A stretch of DNA of 64,000 bases. Source: Pseudopedobacter beijingensis (GTDB taxonomy: Bacteria; Bacteroidota; Bacteroidia; Sphingobacteriales; Sphingobacteriaceae). Of this stretch, positions 8,092 through 17,703 are shown one piece after another. The notes under the pieces are model-generated. The model was not told the DNA's origin. It was given only the letters and a program-made list of their open reading frames with translations, and searched no databases. Every line of letters starts with the position of its first letter. The stretch's first letter is position 1. A program made the translations under genes and the position numbers. The stretch covers positions 186,001 through 250,000 of the forward strand of contig NZ_JBHUDG010000003.1 in NCBI RefSeq assembly GCF_042678145.1. Reading direction: 5' to 3'.

Positions 8092-11000
8092 CTAAACTTC
8101 TTCAGAATTTACATAGTCCCGGGGCGTCATTCCAAATTCCTCTTTAAAGCATTTACGGAAATAATCCATATCTGTAAACCCTACGCTATAAACCACTTCC
8201 TTTACGGTTAATTTCTTTTGTTTAAGCATTTGCCCTGCTCGTTTAATTCTAACACTTCTGATAAACTCAATAGCCGTCTTCCCCGTCATACTTTTTATTT
8301 TCCTGTACAAAGCACTTCTGGCCATCCCCACTTCTTTCGCCATATCCTCAACATTTAAGCCTGGTTCAGAAAGGTTATTTTCTATAAACATCATTATTTT
8401 AGACAAAAACACTTCATCCGGCGAAGTAATATCCACATTCTGCGGTTGCAATGCCATCTCCGTTTTATACTTGGCAATAATCTTTTTACGAGACTCTATC
8501 AGATTAATTATTCTGGCCTCCAATACGTCTATATGAAAAGGTTTAGTAATATAATCATCTGCTCCAATCTCAAAACCTTCTATCTTATACATAGCAGGAG
8601 TTCTTGCAGTTAACAATATTAAAGGAATATGAGAAATTAATGCATCTGCTTTTACTCTCTTACAAAACTCGATACCATTCATTTCAGGCATCATCACATC
8701 ACTGATAATTAAATCGGGAGAAATGGCAGTAAGTTTTTCCAAAGCCTCTTTTCCGTTTGTGGCAGTATGTACCATAAATCTATCCGAAAAAGAACTGAGC
8801 ATAAATCCAAGTAAATCAACATTATCTTCTACTATTAACAAAGTTAAATTTCCCTGTACTTTTTTCTTTGCCTCCATAGGAGCATCAATTAACTCAACGT
8901 ACTCTTCCTCTTCTACATTAACGTTTTCTTTAATTTCGTTTGCATATCCTTCTTCGATTAAGGGTAAATTGATGGTAAAACAGGTATACCCAGAACGTTT
9001 ACCCGTTCTAGCTTTACTTTGTACAGTAAGCGTCCCTCCTAAAAGCTCGGCCAAACCCCTAGAAAATGCTAATCCAATTCCTGTACCGGTACTATTTCTA
9101 TTGTTATCATCATTATATTGAAACTGATCAAAAATACTATCCAACTGGTTTTGGGTAATTCCAATTCCATTATCTTCAACATCAATACCTATAAACTTAT
9201 TATCAGATTCTTTCTTTCTTAACCTTACTTTAATTTCGCCACCAGCTGTACTAAATTTAACTGCATTAGACAAGAGATTATACATGATCTTCTCCAGTTT
9301 ATCCTCATCGTACCATAAAAAAAGTTGATGGTAATCTGATTGAAATACCAGTTTTATATTTTGTTGAGCGGCGTGACTTTCAAAAACCACACAAATTTCT
9401 TCCAAAAACTTAACGAGATCATTTTCGGTATTCTTAGCCAGCATATGTCCCGACTCAAATTTGCGAAAATCAAGAAGCTGATTAATTAACCTGTTTAACC
9501 TTTCCCCATTCCTTTGCATCAATAACAACTGAGGCTTAACTTTATTATTACTCCTACTTGTTTTAATAATGCTATCTAATGGGCTTAAAATAAGTGTCAG
9601 TGGCGTTTTTATTTCATGGGAAATGTTGGTAAAGAAATTAATCTTTTGTTCTGCCAGTTCCTGATCTTTAACGTGACTTAAATGTTCAAAATATAGTTCG
9701 TTTTTTAATTTCGCCGTTTTTAAAGAGTAATAATAAAACAGGTATAAAATAACCACTACAATAACAAAGTAAATCAGATAAGCCCACCATGTTTTCCAAA
9801 ATGGCGGAAGCACCTGGATTTTTATCACTTTCTCTTGATTATTCCATACCTCATCATTATTGGCAGCCTTTAATCTGAAATAATAGGTTCCTGCCGCCAG
9901 ATTGGTATAAGTAGCCAGGCGCTGATCTGCATTTACATAGTGCCAGTCTTCATCATTAGAAAGACCTTCTAACCGATAAGCATATTTATTTTTTTGGGGA
10001 ACTAAAAAGTTTAAAGCAGAAAATTTAAAGGTAATGGAACCATGATCATAAGTTAGCACAATCACATCTTTCTCTCTCTGTCCCTCTTTGGAGTCAACAA
10101 GTTTTTTATCTCTGATGAGTATATCTGTAAATACGATATCAGGCTTTAATAGATTGGTTTTTATTTCTGATGGATAAAAAGAAGTAATCCCTTTTATACC
10201 GCCAAAATACAAAGTTCCATCCTGAGTTCGGATAGTTGCCCCAGTAGCAAACTGATTACTTTGCAGACCATCCTCTATACTATAATTAGATATTTTAAGG
10301 TTATCATAAGAGAAATGTACTGTTTTTAAAAAAATCCTGGAAAGTCCCTTATTAGTACTTATCCAGATATTCCCTTCATTATCTTCATTTATAGCATGTA
10401 CAACATTATTTCCTATTCCCTGTTCTTCTGTTATCCTGTAAAATTTATTGTTTTGAAAAACATTTAGACCACCACCATCTGTACCTACCCAAACTCTTTC
10501 TCTGGAATCTACAAACACAGAAAAAACGAGGTTATTACTCAGACTCCTCTTATCTTTTGAATTTAGATAAAATGGTTTGCTCTTTTGGGTTTTGGTATCA
10601 AAATAATTTAATCCTTTTTGTGTAGCTACCCATAAATTCCCTTTCTTATCTGGTACAACAGCATTAATATTATTAGAACTAATACTATGAGGATCTTTAG
10701 GATGGTAAGAGAAGACCTTTAATTCTCCCTCTTTACTTAAAAACCTCAGTCCACCTCCGTTTGTACCAATCCACAGTCCACTATCAACACGGAGCAGTGC
10801 ATATATTTGTTTGCTTCCATTGACAGCTTTATCACTAACCTGCGGATAGCCTGTAAATGTTCTGCTGACTACATTAAAAAGTCTTAAACCATTATAGGTA
10901 CCTATCCACAAATGTTTATCATCTGCCCTGATAACCGATTTGATAATATTGTCTGGAATACTTTTTAATTCATTGACCTTATAGGTTTGAAAAAAACCTT

Positions 11001-12177
11001 TGGTTGCATCGTAAAAATTTAGCCCCCCACCTTCTGTTCCTATCCATAGATTATGTTTATCATCTTCTACCATACTACTTACAACCGGATGATTCAGCCC
11101 ATCTCTATTAGAAGAACGTTCTGTTATCAACTGAAATTTCCGGCCATCTTTATAGTAAACATTTACTCCTCCCGAATAGGTACCTAACCAGACGTTCCCC
11201 GCTCTGTCTCCTAAGATACAACGTATAGAGTTATGATTGAGCCCCATATCATCCTCTGGCCGATAAGCATAATTTTTAACAGCAGTGCTGGTTCTGACAT
11301 TAAGCCCCTGAATAGTTCCTATCCATACTTCATCTTTAGATCTGAAAAAAACATCTCTGATAGTAACACCCGGTAATATGGAGTTTTGCGCATTACACGA
11401 AATACATTCATCTTTTTTAGAATCATAAATAAAAACACCATTAGACTCTGAACCTAACCAAAGCCTTCCGAATAAATCTTTCTTTATTACCCTAACATAC
11501 AAGTTTTCTAACAATGCCAAGGATTGCGGCAAATGAATGGGTTTCCCAGAAATAGCCTCATAACACTGTAACCCACCTGTTGTCCCTACCCACAGAGTAC
11601 CTTTCCCATCTTTAAAAATACCTTGTGTACGATTATCTAGATTTATCGCCTGTCTTTTTACATTAGCAGTAATCTGAAATATTTTTTTTTCAGAAATATG
11701 GTAACGTTTGACTCCTTCGATAGTTCCTATCCATAGATTTTCTCCATCTAATAATATAGAATTGATAAAATCACGATTTAATTTTCTGGATTCTTTAGAG
11801 ATCGTTTCTATCCGGGTAAACCTATCGGTATGTTTATCGTATAAATTCAATCCATCAGCCGTAGCTATCCAGAAATTACCATTTTTATCTTCTACAATAC
11901 CATTAATGAAGCTGTTACTAATACTGTTTTCATCATCACTATGCTTATAATGTTTAAATTCATAACCATCATAACGATTCAATCCATCCTCAGTCCCCAT
12001 CCAGATATAACCTTCCCGATCCTGAAGCATACATAGGACTACGTTTTGAGACAAGCCCTCATTAATCGTAAGGTGTTTAAATTTAAGCTGAGCAACCGAT
12101 ACCTGCGGAACAACAAGAGATACCAGAACGAACAAAAAAAGACAAATTAACCGAACAAGAGGTGTATAGTAGAACAT
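8092..12177 (-). CDS. Hybrid two-component system sensor histidine kinase/AraC response regulator
   Basis: A 1361-residue one-protein signalling system. After a signal peptide, about 14 Reg_prop beta-propeller repeats (IWMGTEDGLNRYDG, LWIGTNGGGLRF) form two periplasmic propellers, followed by a Y_Y_Y domain (YRLEGLSNDEDWHYV) and one membrane helix near residues 795-816. Inside the cell come HisKA with H854 (NISHEIKTPLTL), an HATPase (DNGIGI, GTGIGLAFSRGL), a receiver with D1160 (IISDVMMPEMNG) and an AraC HTH (about 1255-1357). Such regulators bind a glycan breakdown product in the periplasm and activate the cognate PUL. It sits between the two arms of this PUL and probably controls the operon at 1656. 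Confidence 0.95.
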   Translation of the reverse strand: MFYYTPLVRLICLFLFVLVSLVVPQVSVAQLKFKHLTINEGLSQNVVLCMLQDREGYIWMGTEDGLNRYDGYEFKHYKHSDDENSISNSFINGIVEDKNGNFWIATADGLNLYDKHTDRFTRIETISKESRKLNRDFINSILLDGENLWIGTIEGVKRYHISEKKIFQITANVKRQAINLDNRTQGIFKDGKGTLWVGTTGGLQCYEAISGKPIHLPQSLALLENLYVRVIKKDLFGRLWLGSESNGVFIYDSKKDECISCNAQNSILPGVTIRDVFFRSKDEVWIGTIQGLNVRTSTAVKNYAYRPEDDMGLNHNSIRCILGDRAGNVWLGTYSGGVNVYYKDGRKFQLITERSSNRDGLNHPVVSSMVEDDKHNLWIGTEGGGLNFYDATKGFFQTYKVNELKSIPDNIIKSVIRADDKHLWIGTYNGLRLFNVVSRTFTGYPQVSDKAVNGSKQIYALLRVDSGLWIGTNGGGLRFLSKEGELKVFSYHPKDPHSISSNNINAVVPDKKGNLWVATQKGLNYFDTKTQKSKPFYLNSKDKRSLSNNLVFSVFVDSRERVWVGTDGGGLNVFQNNKFYRITEEQGIGNNVVHAINEDNEGNIWISTNKGLSRIFLKTVHFSYDNLKISNYSIEDGLQSNQFATGATIRTQDGTLYFGGIKGITSFYPSEIKTNLLKPDIVFTDILIRDKKLVDSKEGQREKDVIVLTYDHGSITFKFSALNFLVPQKNKYAYRLEGLSNDEDWHYVNADQRLATYTNLAAGTYYFRLKAANNDEVWNNQEKVIKIQVLPPFWKTWWAYLIYFVIVVVILYLFYYYSLKTAKLKNELYFEHLSHVKDQELAEQKINFFTNISHEIKTPLTLILSPLDSIIKTSRSNNKVKPQLLLMQRNGERLNRLINQLLDFRKFESGHMLAKNTENDLVKFLEEICVVFESHAAQQNIKLVFQSDYHQLFLWYDEDKLEKIMYNLLSNAVKFSTAGGEIKVRLRKKESDNKFIGIDVEDNGIGITQNQLDSIFDQFQYNDDNNRNSTGTGIGLAFSRGLAELLGGTLTVQSKARTGKRSGYTCFTINLPLIEEGYANEIKENVNVEEEEYVELIDAPMEAKKKVQGNLTLLIVEDNVDLLGFMLSSFSDRFMVHTATNGKEALEKLTAISPDLIISDVMMPEMNGIEFCKRVKADALISHIPLILLTARTPAMYKIEGFEIGADDYITKPFHIDVLEARIINLIESRKKIIAKYKTEMALQPQNVDITSPDEVFLSKIMMFIENNLSEPGLNVEDMAKEVGMARSALYRKIKSMTGKTAIEFIRSVRIKRAGQMLKQKKLTVKEVVYSVGFTDMDYFRKCFKEEFGMTPRDYVNSEEV

Positions 12178-12252
12178 TGGCCTGTTTAGATTCTTATGAT
12201 TCGAACCTAATTTATATAAAATAATGCTCTAAATCTATAACAACGGTGAATA

Positions 12253-13173
12253 TCATTTCAAAATACCCTGACTGTCCATCCAGTTAACTAATCTGTCAAA
12301 CCAATAATCTTTAACAGTTTTGTTGTTTAACCCAAAACCATGTCCTCCGGAAGGATAAATATGAGCTTCGTTTTTCACGCCGGACTTATTTAAAGCAAGT
12401 ATATAATTAAAAGTATTTTCTACCGGAACCGTTTTATCGTCATTTGCGTGAACCATAAATGTAATTGGTGTTTTGGCTGTTACTTGTTTTTCGTTCGAAT
12501 AAAGATCAATCAAATCCTGTGATACATTTTCTCCTATCAGGTTTTTTCTGGATCCTTTGTGTGTAAAATCACCAAAAGTAATTACCGGATAAATCAGAAT
12601 AGAGAAATCGGGACGAACACTTGTTCCTTTTTTATTTTCAATAACTACTCTTTCAAAATGAGTTGATGCAGTAGAAGCCAGATGCCCACCTGCTGAAAAA
12701 CCTATTATGCCAATTTTATCGGGATTAACTCCATATTTTGATGCATTTTCTCTAACATATTTTATGGCTTGCTGAGCATCTTGCAAAGGTCCTATTTTTC
12801 TATCTTCCATAATTTCGTCGCTCGGCAAACGATATTTTAATACAAAAGCAGAAACACCTATGGATGCAAATTTCTCTGCCACATCGTAACCTTCATGACT
12901 AATAGCAAGTCCTCCATAACCTCCACCAGGACAAATAACCACCGCAGCCCCTGTTTTTTCACCACCACTTGGGGCATAATACCTCAAATTTGGCTCAGTA
13001 ACTTTACTGGTCCAATAAGTACCATTCTTTCTTAGAATAGTCTCTTCTTTATAATTATCAGATTTCTTTTGTCCGGGGATGTTCTTATAAAGTGGAATAT
13101 ATTCGGGACTTTGTGCCCAAGCCATTTGTTGTATCATTACAAATACAAAAATAATTATTATATTTTTTTTCAT
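12253..13173 (-). CDS. Secreted alpha/beta hydrolase esterase (acetylxylan/feruloyl esterase-like)
   Basis: A 306-residue hydrolase with a signal peptide ending QQMAWAQ. AVVICPGGGYGGLAISHEG holds the HGGG-like oxyanion loop, IIGFSAGGHLAS the nucleophile Ser, MVHANDDKTVPVEN the acid, and YPSGGHGFGLNN the catalytic His. This is the esterase_6/BD-FAE-like group found in plant-glycan PULs, where members release acetyl or feruloyl groups. The start is set at the Met before KKNIIII (13173); an ATG four codons upstream is possible. It lies between the regulator and the propeller-like protein, on the same strand but with gaps, so it may be its own transcript. Confidence 0.82.
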   Translation of the reverse strand: MKKNIIIIFVFVMIQQMAWAQSPEYIPLYKNIPGQKKSDNYKEETILRKNGTYWTSKVTEPNLRYYAPSGGEKTGAAVVICPGGGYGGLAISHEGYDVAEKFASIGVSAFVLKYRLPSDEIMEDRKIGPLQDAQQAIKYVRENASKYGVNPDKIGIIGFSAGGHLASTASTHFERVVIENKKGTSVRPDFSILIYPVITFGDFTHKGSRKNLIGENVSQDLIDLYSNEKQVTAKTPITFMVHANDDKTVPVENTFNYILALNKSGVKNEAHIYPSGGHGFGLNNKTVKDYWFDRLVNWMDSQGILK

Positions 13174-13300
13174 TAACCCATACATTTTGGATTAAATATA
13201 ATCATTTGAATCTTTTTGTATTGAATTTACTACTGATTCTTACGGCATATGTAAGTATATCAGAAGGCTATTTAGGTGAATCGTATTGAAAGCCGTATTT

Positions 13301-13336
13301 TGTCAGACTGAACATTTTGATAAGCTCAGTCTGACA
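13301..13336 (-). terminator. Palindrome downstream of the T9SS protein gene
   Basis: TGTCAGACTGAAC and GCTCAGTCTGACA flank a 10 nt loop. On the minus strand the one mismatch becomes a G-U pair, so the 13 bp stem is continuous in the transcript of the gene ending at 13369. No strong U-tract follows. The sequence belongs to the TGTCA...TGACA extragenic palindromes seen elsewhere in the window. Confidence 0.45.
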
Positions 13337-13368
13337 TTTGTTATTTATGAAACAGCCCTTTTGTATTA

Positions 13369-15456
13369 TTAATTATTTTTGTTTGCCTGTTTTATTACTT
13401 TATATAGCTGTATTTGTTCTCCATTCTTTAACTCAACAAGATATAGCCCGTTTGGTAATGACTTCAGATTTAAAACAATCTCATTTCCTGTAACCTTACT
13501 TACGGTATAAACATTTCTTCCTGCGGTGTCCATCACCCTCACTGATGTATTCCCGTTATTTTCTTCCAGTTTTAAGGTGACTGTTTCTATAAAAGGATTT
13601 GGATAAACTATAGACTCATTCCATTTATTCCGAATCGGTATAATATCAGAATAGGTTATATGGCCACTAAAATCCACCTGTGCTAGTCTGTAATATATTA
13701 CTCCATTGAGATTTACATAATCAGTATAAAAATAATTATTTACCGAACTAGTGTTACCATGCCCTTCAATTGTAACAACGTCAGAAAACATAACTCCGTC
13801 TGTACTTCTCTGCAAAATAAAATGACTGTTATTATTTTCATTTAACGTTTGCCAGCTCAGGCTATTCTTTCCTGATTCTTTTTTTCCGTTAAAATAAACT
13901 AAATGCACAGGTAAAACATCTGGTTGTCCTAACTTATGTATAAAAACATCATCACCCCCTAAAGTCCTAAACTTAATGGTAGCGGGTACAGGTAAATCAA
14001 AAATCGCAGCTCCGGCAAATACGCCAGCGGTATATATATTGTAGTCTTTATCTACACTTATAGCCTGCCCTTTGTCTATTTTACCTATATAGGCTGTGTC
14101 CTCTCCAACTAATTCCGCAGATGTCCCTCCTATCCTATGTACCCATTTAGTTATCCCATCATTTTTGACTTTTACAATAAAAGCATCAAATTGTCCGGGA
14201 GCAGAAGAAAGTATACCATTACCAAAATCTATATTGGTTCCTGCAAATCTGCCAGTCACGTAAATATCACCTTTAGTATCTATGGCGACTCCTTCAGCCA
14301 CATCTTCTGATGCCGCTCCAATTCTTTTACTCCAGGTTACTTTTCCATTATTATCAAATTTAATTATATATATATCTCCATTTGTACCAGGTTCTTCTAA
14401 GGAACTTTCTCCTGATATAGCTGGATAAATATTAAATTCCCTATACGTTCCTACTGCAAAAACATGACCACTATTATCTGCTACAACGCCGTAACCCTGA
14501 GCTGAGATACTGGGAACTCCTGGACCTGTAATTGCTCTATACCACTGATATACTCCCTGATCTGTTAATGTTAACACAAAGGAACTTTCTTTAACAGCAT
14601 TCTCTAGTTGAGCAGGAGCATCGTCGGGATTAAAGTTAACCCCAAATTTGTATCTGCCTGTTAAATAAATTCGGTTATTTGCGGTATACATATCATATAT
14701 AGTGATATTGCATGTAGTAGAAGCATCTATTCCACCTATTCGTTTTGCCCATGCAAAATTACCATCTGTATCTAGTTTTAAAACAAATGAATTCCATGAG
14801 TTTGCTCCTGCTTTTGATGTTAAATTAAAAATACCTAAACCCGGATCAAAATCCACGGTACCTCCAAAACGTCCACCAATAAAAATATTGTTAGCGCTAT
14901 CCACAGACAAACCTGTAGCATTATCTATAGATGCTCCTCCTACAGATTTCACCCATTTAAAGGCTCCATCTGATGCAGCAAGCTTAAGGATAAAAGCATC
15001 CGTTCCACCTTTGCTTACAACTATCCCCCCTCCTTCTGTGTCACTCTCATTAAAATCTACAGTTGAAAAAAAATCACCAATAACAATAAGATCTCCATTA
15101 CTATCTATTTTAATCTTATTTCCTATATCATTTCCCTCATCACATCCATAAGTTTTTATCCAGATATATTTTCCCTCCGAATTTATTTTTGCCACATATA
15201 TATCTTTTAGCCCCGTAGAGCTTACAGTTGTCGATGTATTATCAGCTAATGTCACAGTAATAGGGCCTTCTATAGCACCTGTAATATACACATTGCCATC
15301 ATTATCATGAGCTACTCCTTTTACTATTTCAACAGCAGGAGAACCTAGTGTTTGCGCCCATTGGGTTTCTTTCTCTTGAGCTACTAGCTTTTCTGCAAAA
15401 AGAAAAAGGAAAAAGCACACCAATGACGGATAGCGGAAACGTAATAATTTTTTCAT
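13369..15456 (-). CDS. SBBP-repeat secreted protein with type IX secretion sorting domain
   Basis: A 695-residue protein. A signal peptide ends at LVAQ. About nine repeats of the SBBP/beta-propeller kind follow (GNVYITGAIEGP, GDIYVTGRFAGT, FDAFIVKVKNDG). After residue 520 comes a fibronectin-like linker (VHLVYFNGKKESGKNSLSWQ) and then a C-terminal type A sorting domain (VYPNPFIETVTLKL ... LPNGLYLVELKNG). The protein should therefore cross the outer membrane by the type IX system and be surface-anchored or released. No catalytic motif is visible; a glycan-binding or scaffold role is a guess from its place in the PUL. Confidence 0.85.
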   Translation of the reverse strand: MKKLLRFRYPSLVCFFLFLFAEKLVAQEKETQWAQTLGSPAVEIVKGVAHDNDGNVYITGAIEGPITVTLADNTSTTVSSTGLKDIYVAKINSEGKYIWIKTYGCDEGNDIGNKIKIDSNGDLIVIGDFFSTVDFNESDTEGGGIVVSKGGTDAFILKLAASDGAFKWVKSVGGASIDNATGLSVDSANNIFIGGRFGGTVDFDPGLGIFNLTSKAGANSWNSFVLKLDTDGNFAWAKRIGGIDASTTCNITIYDMYTANNRIYLTGRYKFGVNFNPDDAPAQLENAVKESSFVLTLTDQGVYQWYRAITGPGVPSISAQGYGVVADNSGHVFAVGTYREFNIYPAISGESSLEEPGTNGDIYIIKFDNNGKVTWSKRIGAASEDVAEGVAIDTKGDIYVTGRFAGTNIDFGNGILSSAPGQFDAFIVKVKNDGITKWVHRIGGTSAELVGEDTAYIGKIDKGQAISVDKDYNIYTAGVFAGAAIFDLPVPATIKFRTLGGDDVFIHKLGQPDVLPVHLVYFNGKKESGKNSLSWQTLNENNNSHFILQRSTDGVMFSDVVTIEGHGNTSSVNNYFYTDYVNLNGVIYYRLAQVDFSGHITYSDIIPIRNKWNESIVYPNPFIETVTLKLEENNGNTSVRVMDTAGRNVYTVSKVTGNEIVLNLKSLPNGLYLVELKNGEQIQLYKVIKQANKNN

Positions 15457-15684
15457 AATAAAAGTATTTAGATTAATATTAGTTTATATATTAACATAGT
15501 ACCTTTATCGGTAACGCACACACACTCAGATCTCATTTTTTATTGGTATCCTTTTAGCACAACTTTAAAAGGGATTGATTTTTAAATCATGGACAATAAA
15601 TAAGAGGAGCTTGTTCTTTCAAGATTCTTAATTATTGTATTCTTATTTATAGGAAATCTTACTCATAATCTATCAGGTCAAGAA

Positions 15685-16659
15685 TTATGATTCAGGAGTG
15701 ATTCTATCTATTTTAAAAATAGTTAAAACATTAAATACGTCTCCTTTATCCACAGTATGTTTGCCAGAATAATCAAAATAGATCTTGTTGTATAATTTAG
15801 AGTTTGACAACCATAAACTACTATTTGGCAATATTTCTTTTCGTTTTACAGAGACTGTAAATCTATAGGTATCTCCCCATAATATCATCACGGAAGCCTC
15901 TTTATTTCGACCGGCAGGCCCCAATGGGTTTTTATGTCCTTCGTACGACACATCAAACACCTCATGGAGGTCATCTCTTTTAGCCTTTGATGTTATAATC
16001 ATGTCTTTATCATCTCTGGCAACAGGGAGCATAGTTAAATACGAGTTGCTTAGTGTCTGTTCGCTCAGCCATTTTATGGTTTGATAAAATTTAATCTCTC
16101 CGCCTGTATTGAAATCCCATTTTTTGGTAATTACTGCAATCTTATCCATAGTGCTATTAAAAGCGTATAAATCTGACTCCTGTTCTACATAAAGATTTTT
16201 AAAGGACTGGAGCGTTATACTTTCACTTTCCGGGACAATTTCACCATCCAGTACAAACCTGATAGCGGTTTTTCTTTCAAAACCATGGTTAATCCCACCT
16301 ACAAAGTCATTATTGATTTTGAGTGCAGTTTCCCATTCTCCGGGCCGGATAATATTGGCTTCTCTTTCTCCTTTTTCATTTCTTCCAAAAGCTTCCCATA
16401 ATTGCCATATATCATAAAAACTAGTTATCCCTTGCTGATAATCTTTTTTAACATTTCTAAAAGTAAATTCAATTCCATTTGCGGTATATATACTCATAGA
16501 AGTTTTAGTTTTCAACAATTTCCCCAATTTCTCTTTTTGATGGGGTTCATCCTTTTTAAGAAACTCCAAATCAGATTTTACAGCAGCCGAACAAGCGTAA
16601 AAAGACCACATACACAAAATTGCAAAAGACATAAAAGAAAAGCCTAAATATTGTTTCAT
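15685..16659 (-). CDS. Uncharacterised secreted protein, probable lipoprotein, of the PUL
   Basis: A 324-residue protein of unknown function. The N-terminus has a hydrophobic segment ending in a Cys (FAILCMWSFYACSAA), a weak lipobox, so a lipoprotein anchor is likely but not certain. The body is rich in beta-strand patterns with aromatic residues (FYDIWQLWEAFGRN, GGINHGFERK). I see no known catalytic motif. Two Met codons precede the chosen start; MKQYLGFSF at 16659 gives the best signal sequence. It lies between the T9SS protein and a carbohydrate-binding protein, so glycan binding or breakdown is plausible. Confidence 0.65.
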   Translation of the reverse strand: MKQYLGFSFMSFAILCMWSFYACSAAVKSDLEFLKKDEPHQKEKLGKLLKTKTSMSIYTANGIEFTFRNVKKDYQQGITSFYDIWQLWEAFGRNEKGEREANIIRPGEWETALKINNDFVGGINHGFERKTAIRFVLDGEIVPESESITLQSFKNLYVEQESDLYAFNSTMDKIAVITKKWDFNTGGEIKFYQTIKWLSEQTLSNSYLTMLPVARDDKDMIITSKAKRDDLHEVFDVSYEGHKNPLGPAGRNKEASVMILWGDTYRFTVSVKRKEILPNSSLWLSNSKLYNKIYFDYSGKHTVDKGDVFNVLTIFKIDRITPES

Positions 16660-16772
16660 ACCTAAATAAGATCTATTGTAAAACATTTCTATAAAAATTC
16701 GCTAAAATGGTGCTGTATAAAAACACTAACAGGTAACAAAACATTACCTATCAGCATTTTAGTATTGGTAGG

Positions 16773-17438
16773 TTATTTTTTTATTAAAGCGACATTTGTA
16801 AACAATAAGCCAGCATTTTTTGTCAAACATGAAAATGCTACTTCAAAAGCTTTCCTATTTTCATTTGTTGATTTTTCTAATACGATTGGCTCTCTGGCAT
16901 TAGCAGGTGCAGCCGCTCCATTAATTGTTTTTCCCAAATCAAAATCTATAGTATATTCTTTCCATTCCCCCGTAATTCTGATTTGTTTCAATGCACCTGA
17001 CAAAGTTGGTGTTTCCTGCGGATTATAGTTATTTAATGGAAAGAACACGAATTGCTGCGGCGAAGTTTTTATCCTTAAATAAACGGCTAAATAGGTAGGT
17101 AATTCGGTAGTTGCTTTAGCAGAGAAAGTAAGGCTGTATATACCTTCTTTCACATTGCTTTCTTCTATTTTCTGACCTATATATGAATATGCGTAGCTTA
17201 CTTTAGACTGCATTTTTAAAGATGCAGCTTTACCTTTGTCTGTATCTTCTATAGATAATATTCCCTGTTCATCTGAAGTCAGGAAAGGAAACCATACCGA
17301 TTTTACTGTCGGTTTTTTGGTAATATCATTTACCATGAAAGCAGTGTTGGTAAAACTTCCGTCTTTAATCAAATTATTCTGGGCTGTCGCTAATTTAACA
17401 ACCATTAGTAAACTAAGAAACAAAACAGTTTTTTTCAT
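16773..17438 (-). CDS. Secreted carbohydrate-binding-like protein (CBM4/9-type fold)
   Basis: A 221-residue protein with signal peptide (LLMVVKLATAQ). The start of the mature chain, NLIKDGSFTN, and the end, YTIDFDLGKTING ... FTNVALIKK, follow the pattern of CBM_4_9-like jelly-roll domains: an opening DGSF motif, central strands and a final variant of 'dnvsl'. No enzyme domain is attached. It probably binds the glycan handled by this PUL. The family assignment is from pattern only. Confidence 0.6.
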   Translation of the reverse strand: MKKTVLFLSLLMVVKLATAQNNLIKDGSFTNTAFMVNDITKKPTVKSVWFPFLTSDEQGILSIEDTDKGKAASLKMQSKVSYAYSYIGQKIEESNVKEGIYSLTFSAKATTELPTYLAVYLRIKTSPQQFVFFPLNNYNPQETPTLSGALKQIRITGEWKEYTIDFDLGKTINGAAAPANAREPIVLEKSTNENRKAFEVAFSCLTKNAGLLFTNVALIKK

Positions 17439-17512
17439 AATTCTAAAAATTTAAAAATCAAAATATATACACCCTTTAAAAAATTCTTGTTCATTGTTTT
17501 AAGTATAAAACA

Positions 17513-17665
17513 CTATTTAATATTATCCTGATTATCGACTCGGAAAAACGACATTGGCAATCCGTTTATTCTGAACAGGCTGGCTCCTGAATAATTCTCG
17601 AAAGCGTAACGGACTGCTATCGAACGAGCACCATTTGCACAGAAGATGACTTTTATCAAAACCAT
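17513..17665 (-). pseudogene. C-terminal remnant resembling a sialate O-acetylesterase
   Basis: A 50-codon frame between the DUF6259 gene and the binding protein. It reads IAVRYAFENYSG then ASLFRINGLPMSFFRVDN. This matches the end of long sialate O-acetylesterases, where a block like AVRYA...NLFN..GLPASPFRTDN is the last strand set. Nothing of the catalytic domain is present, and the frame is closed upstream by a TGA. It is best read as the tail of a deleted esterase gene. A different overlapping frame of 67 codons exists here but has no protein-like pattern. Confidence 0.55.
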
Positions 17666-17703
17666 ACAATTTAGTCAGGATGTCTTTTTCATAAGACCAC
17701 GCT

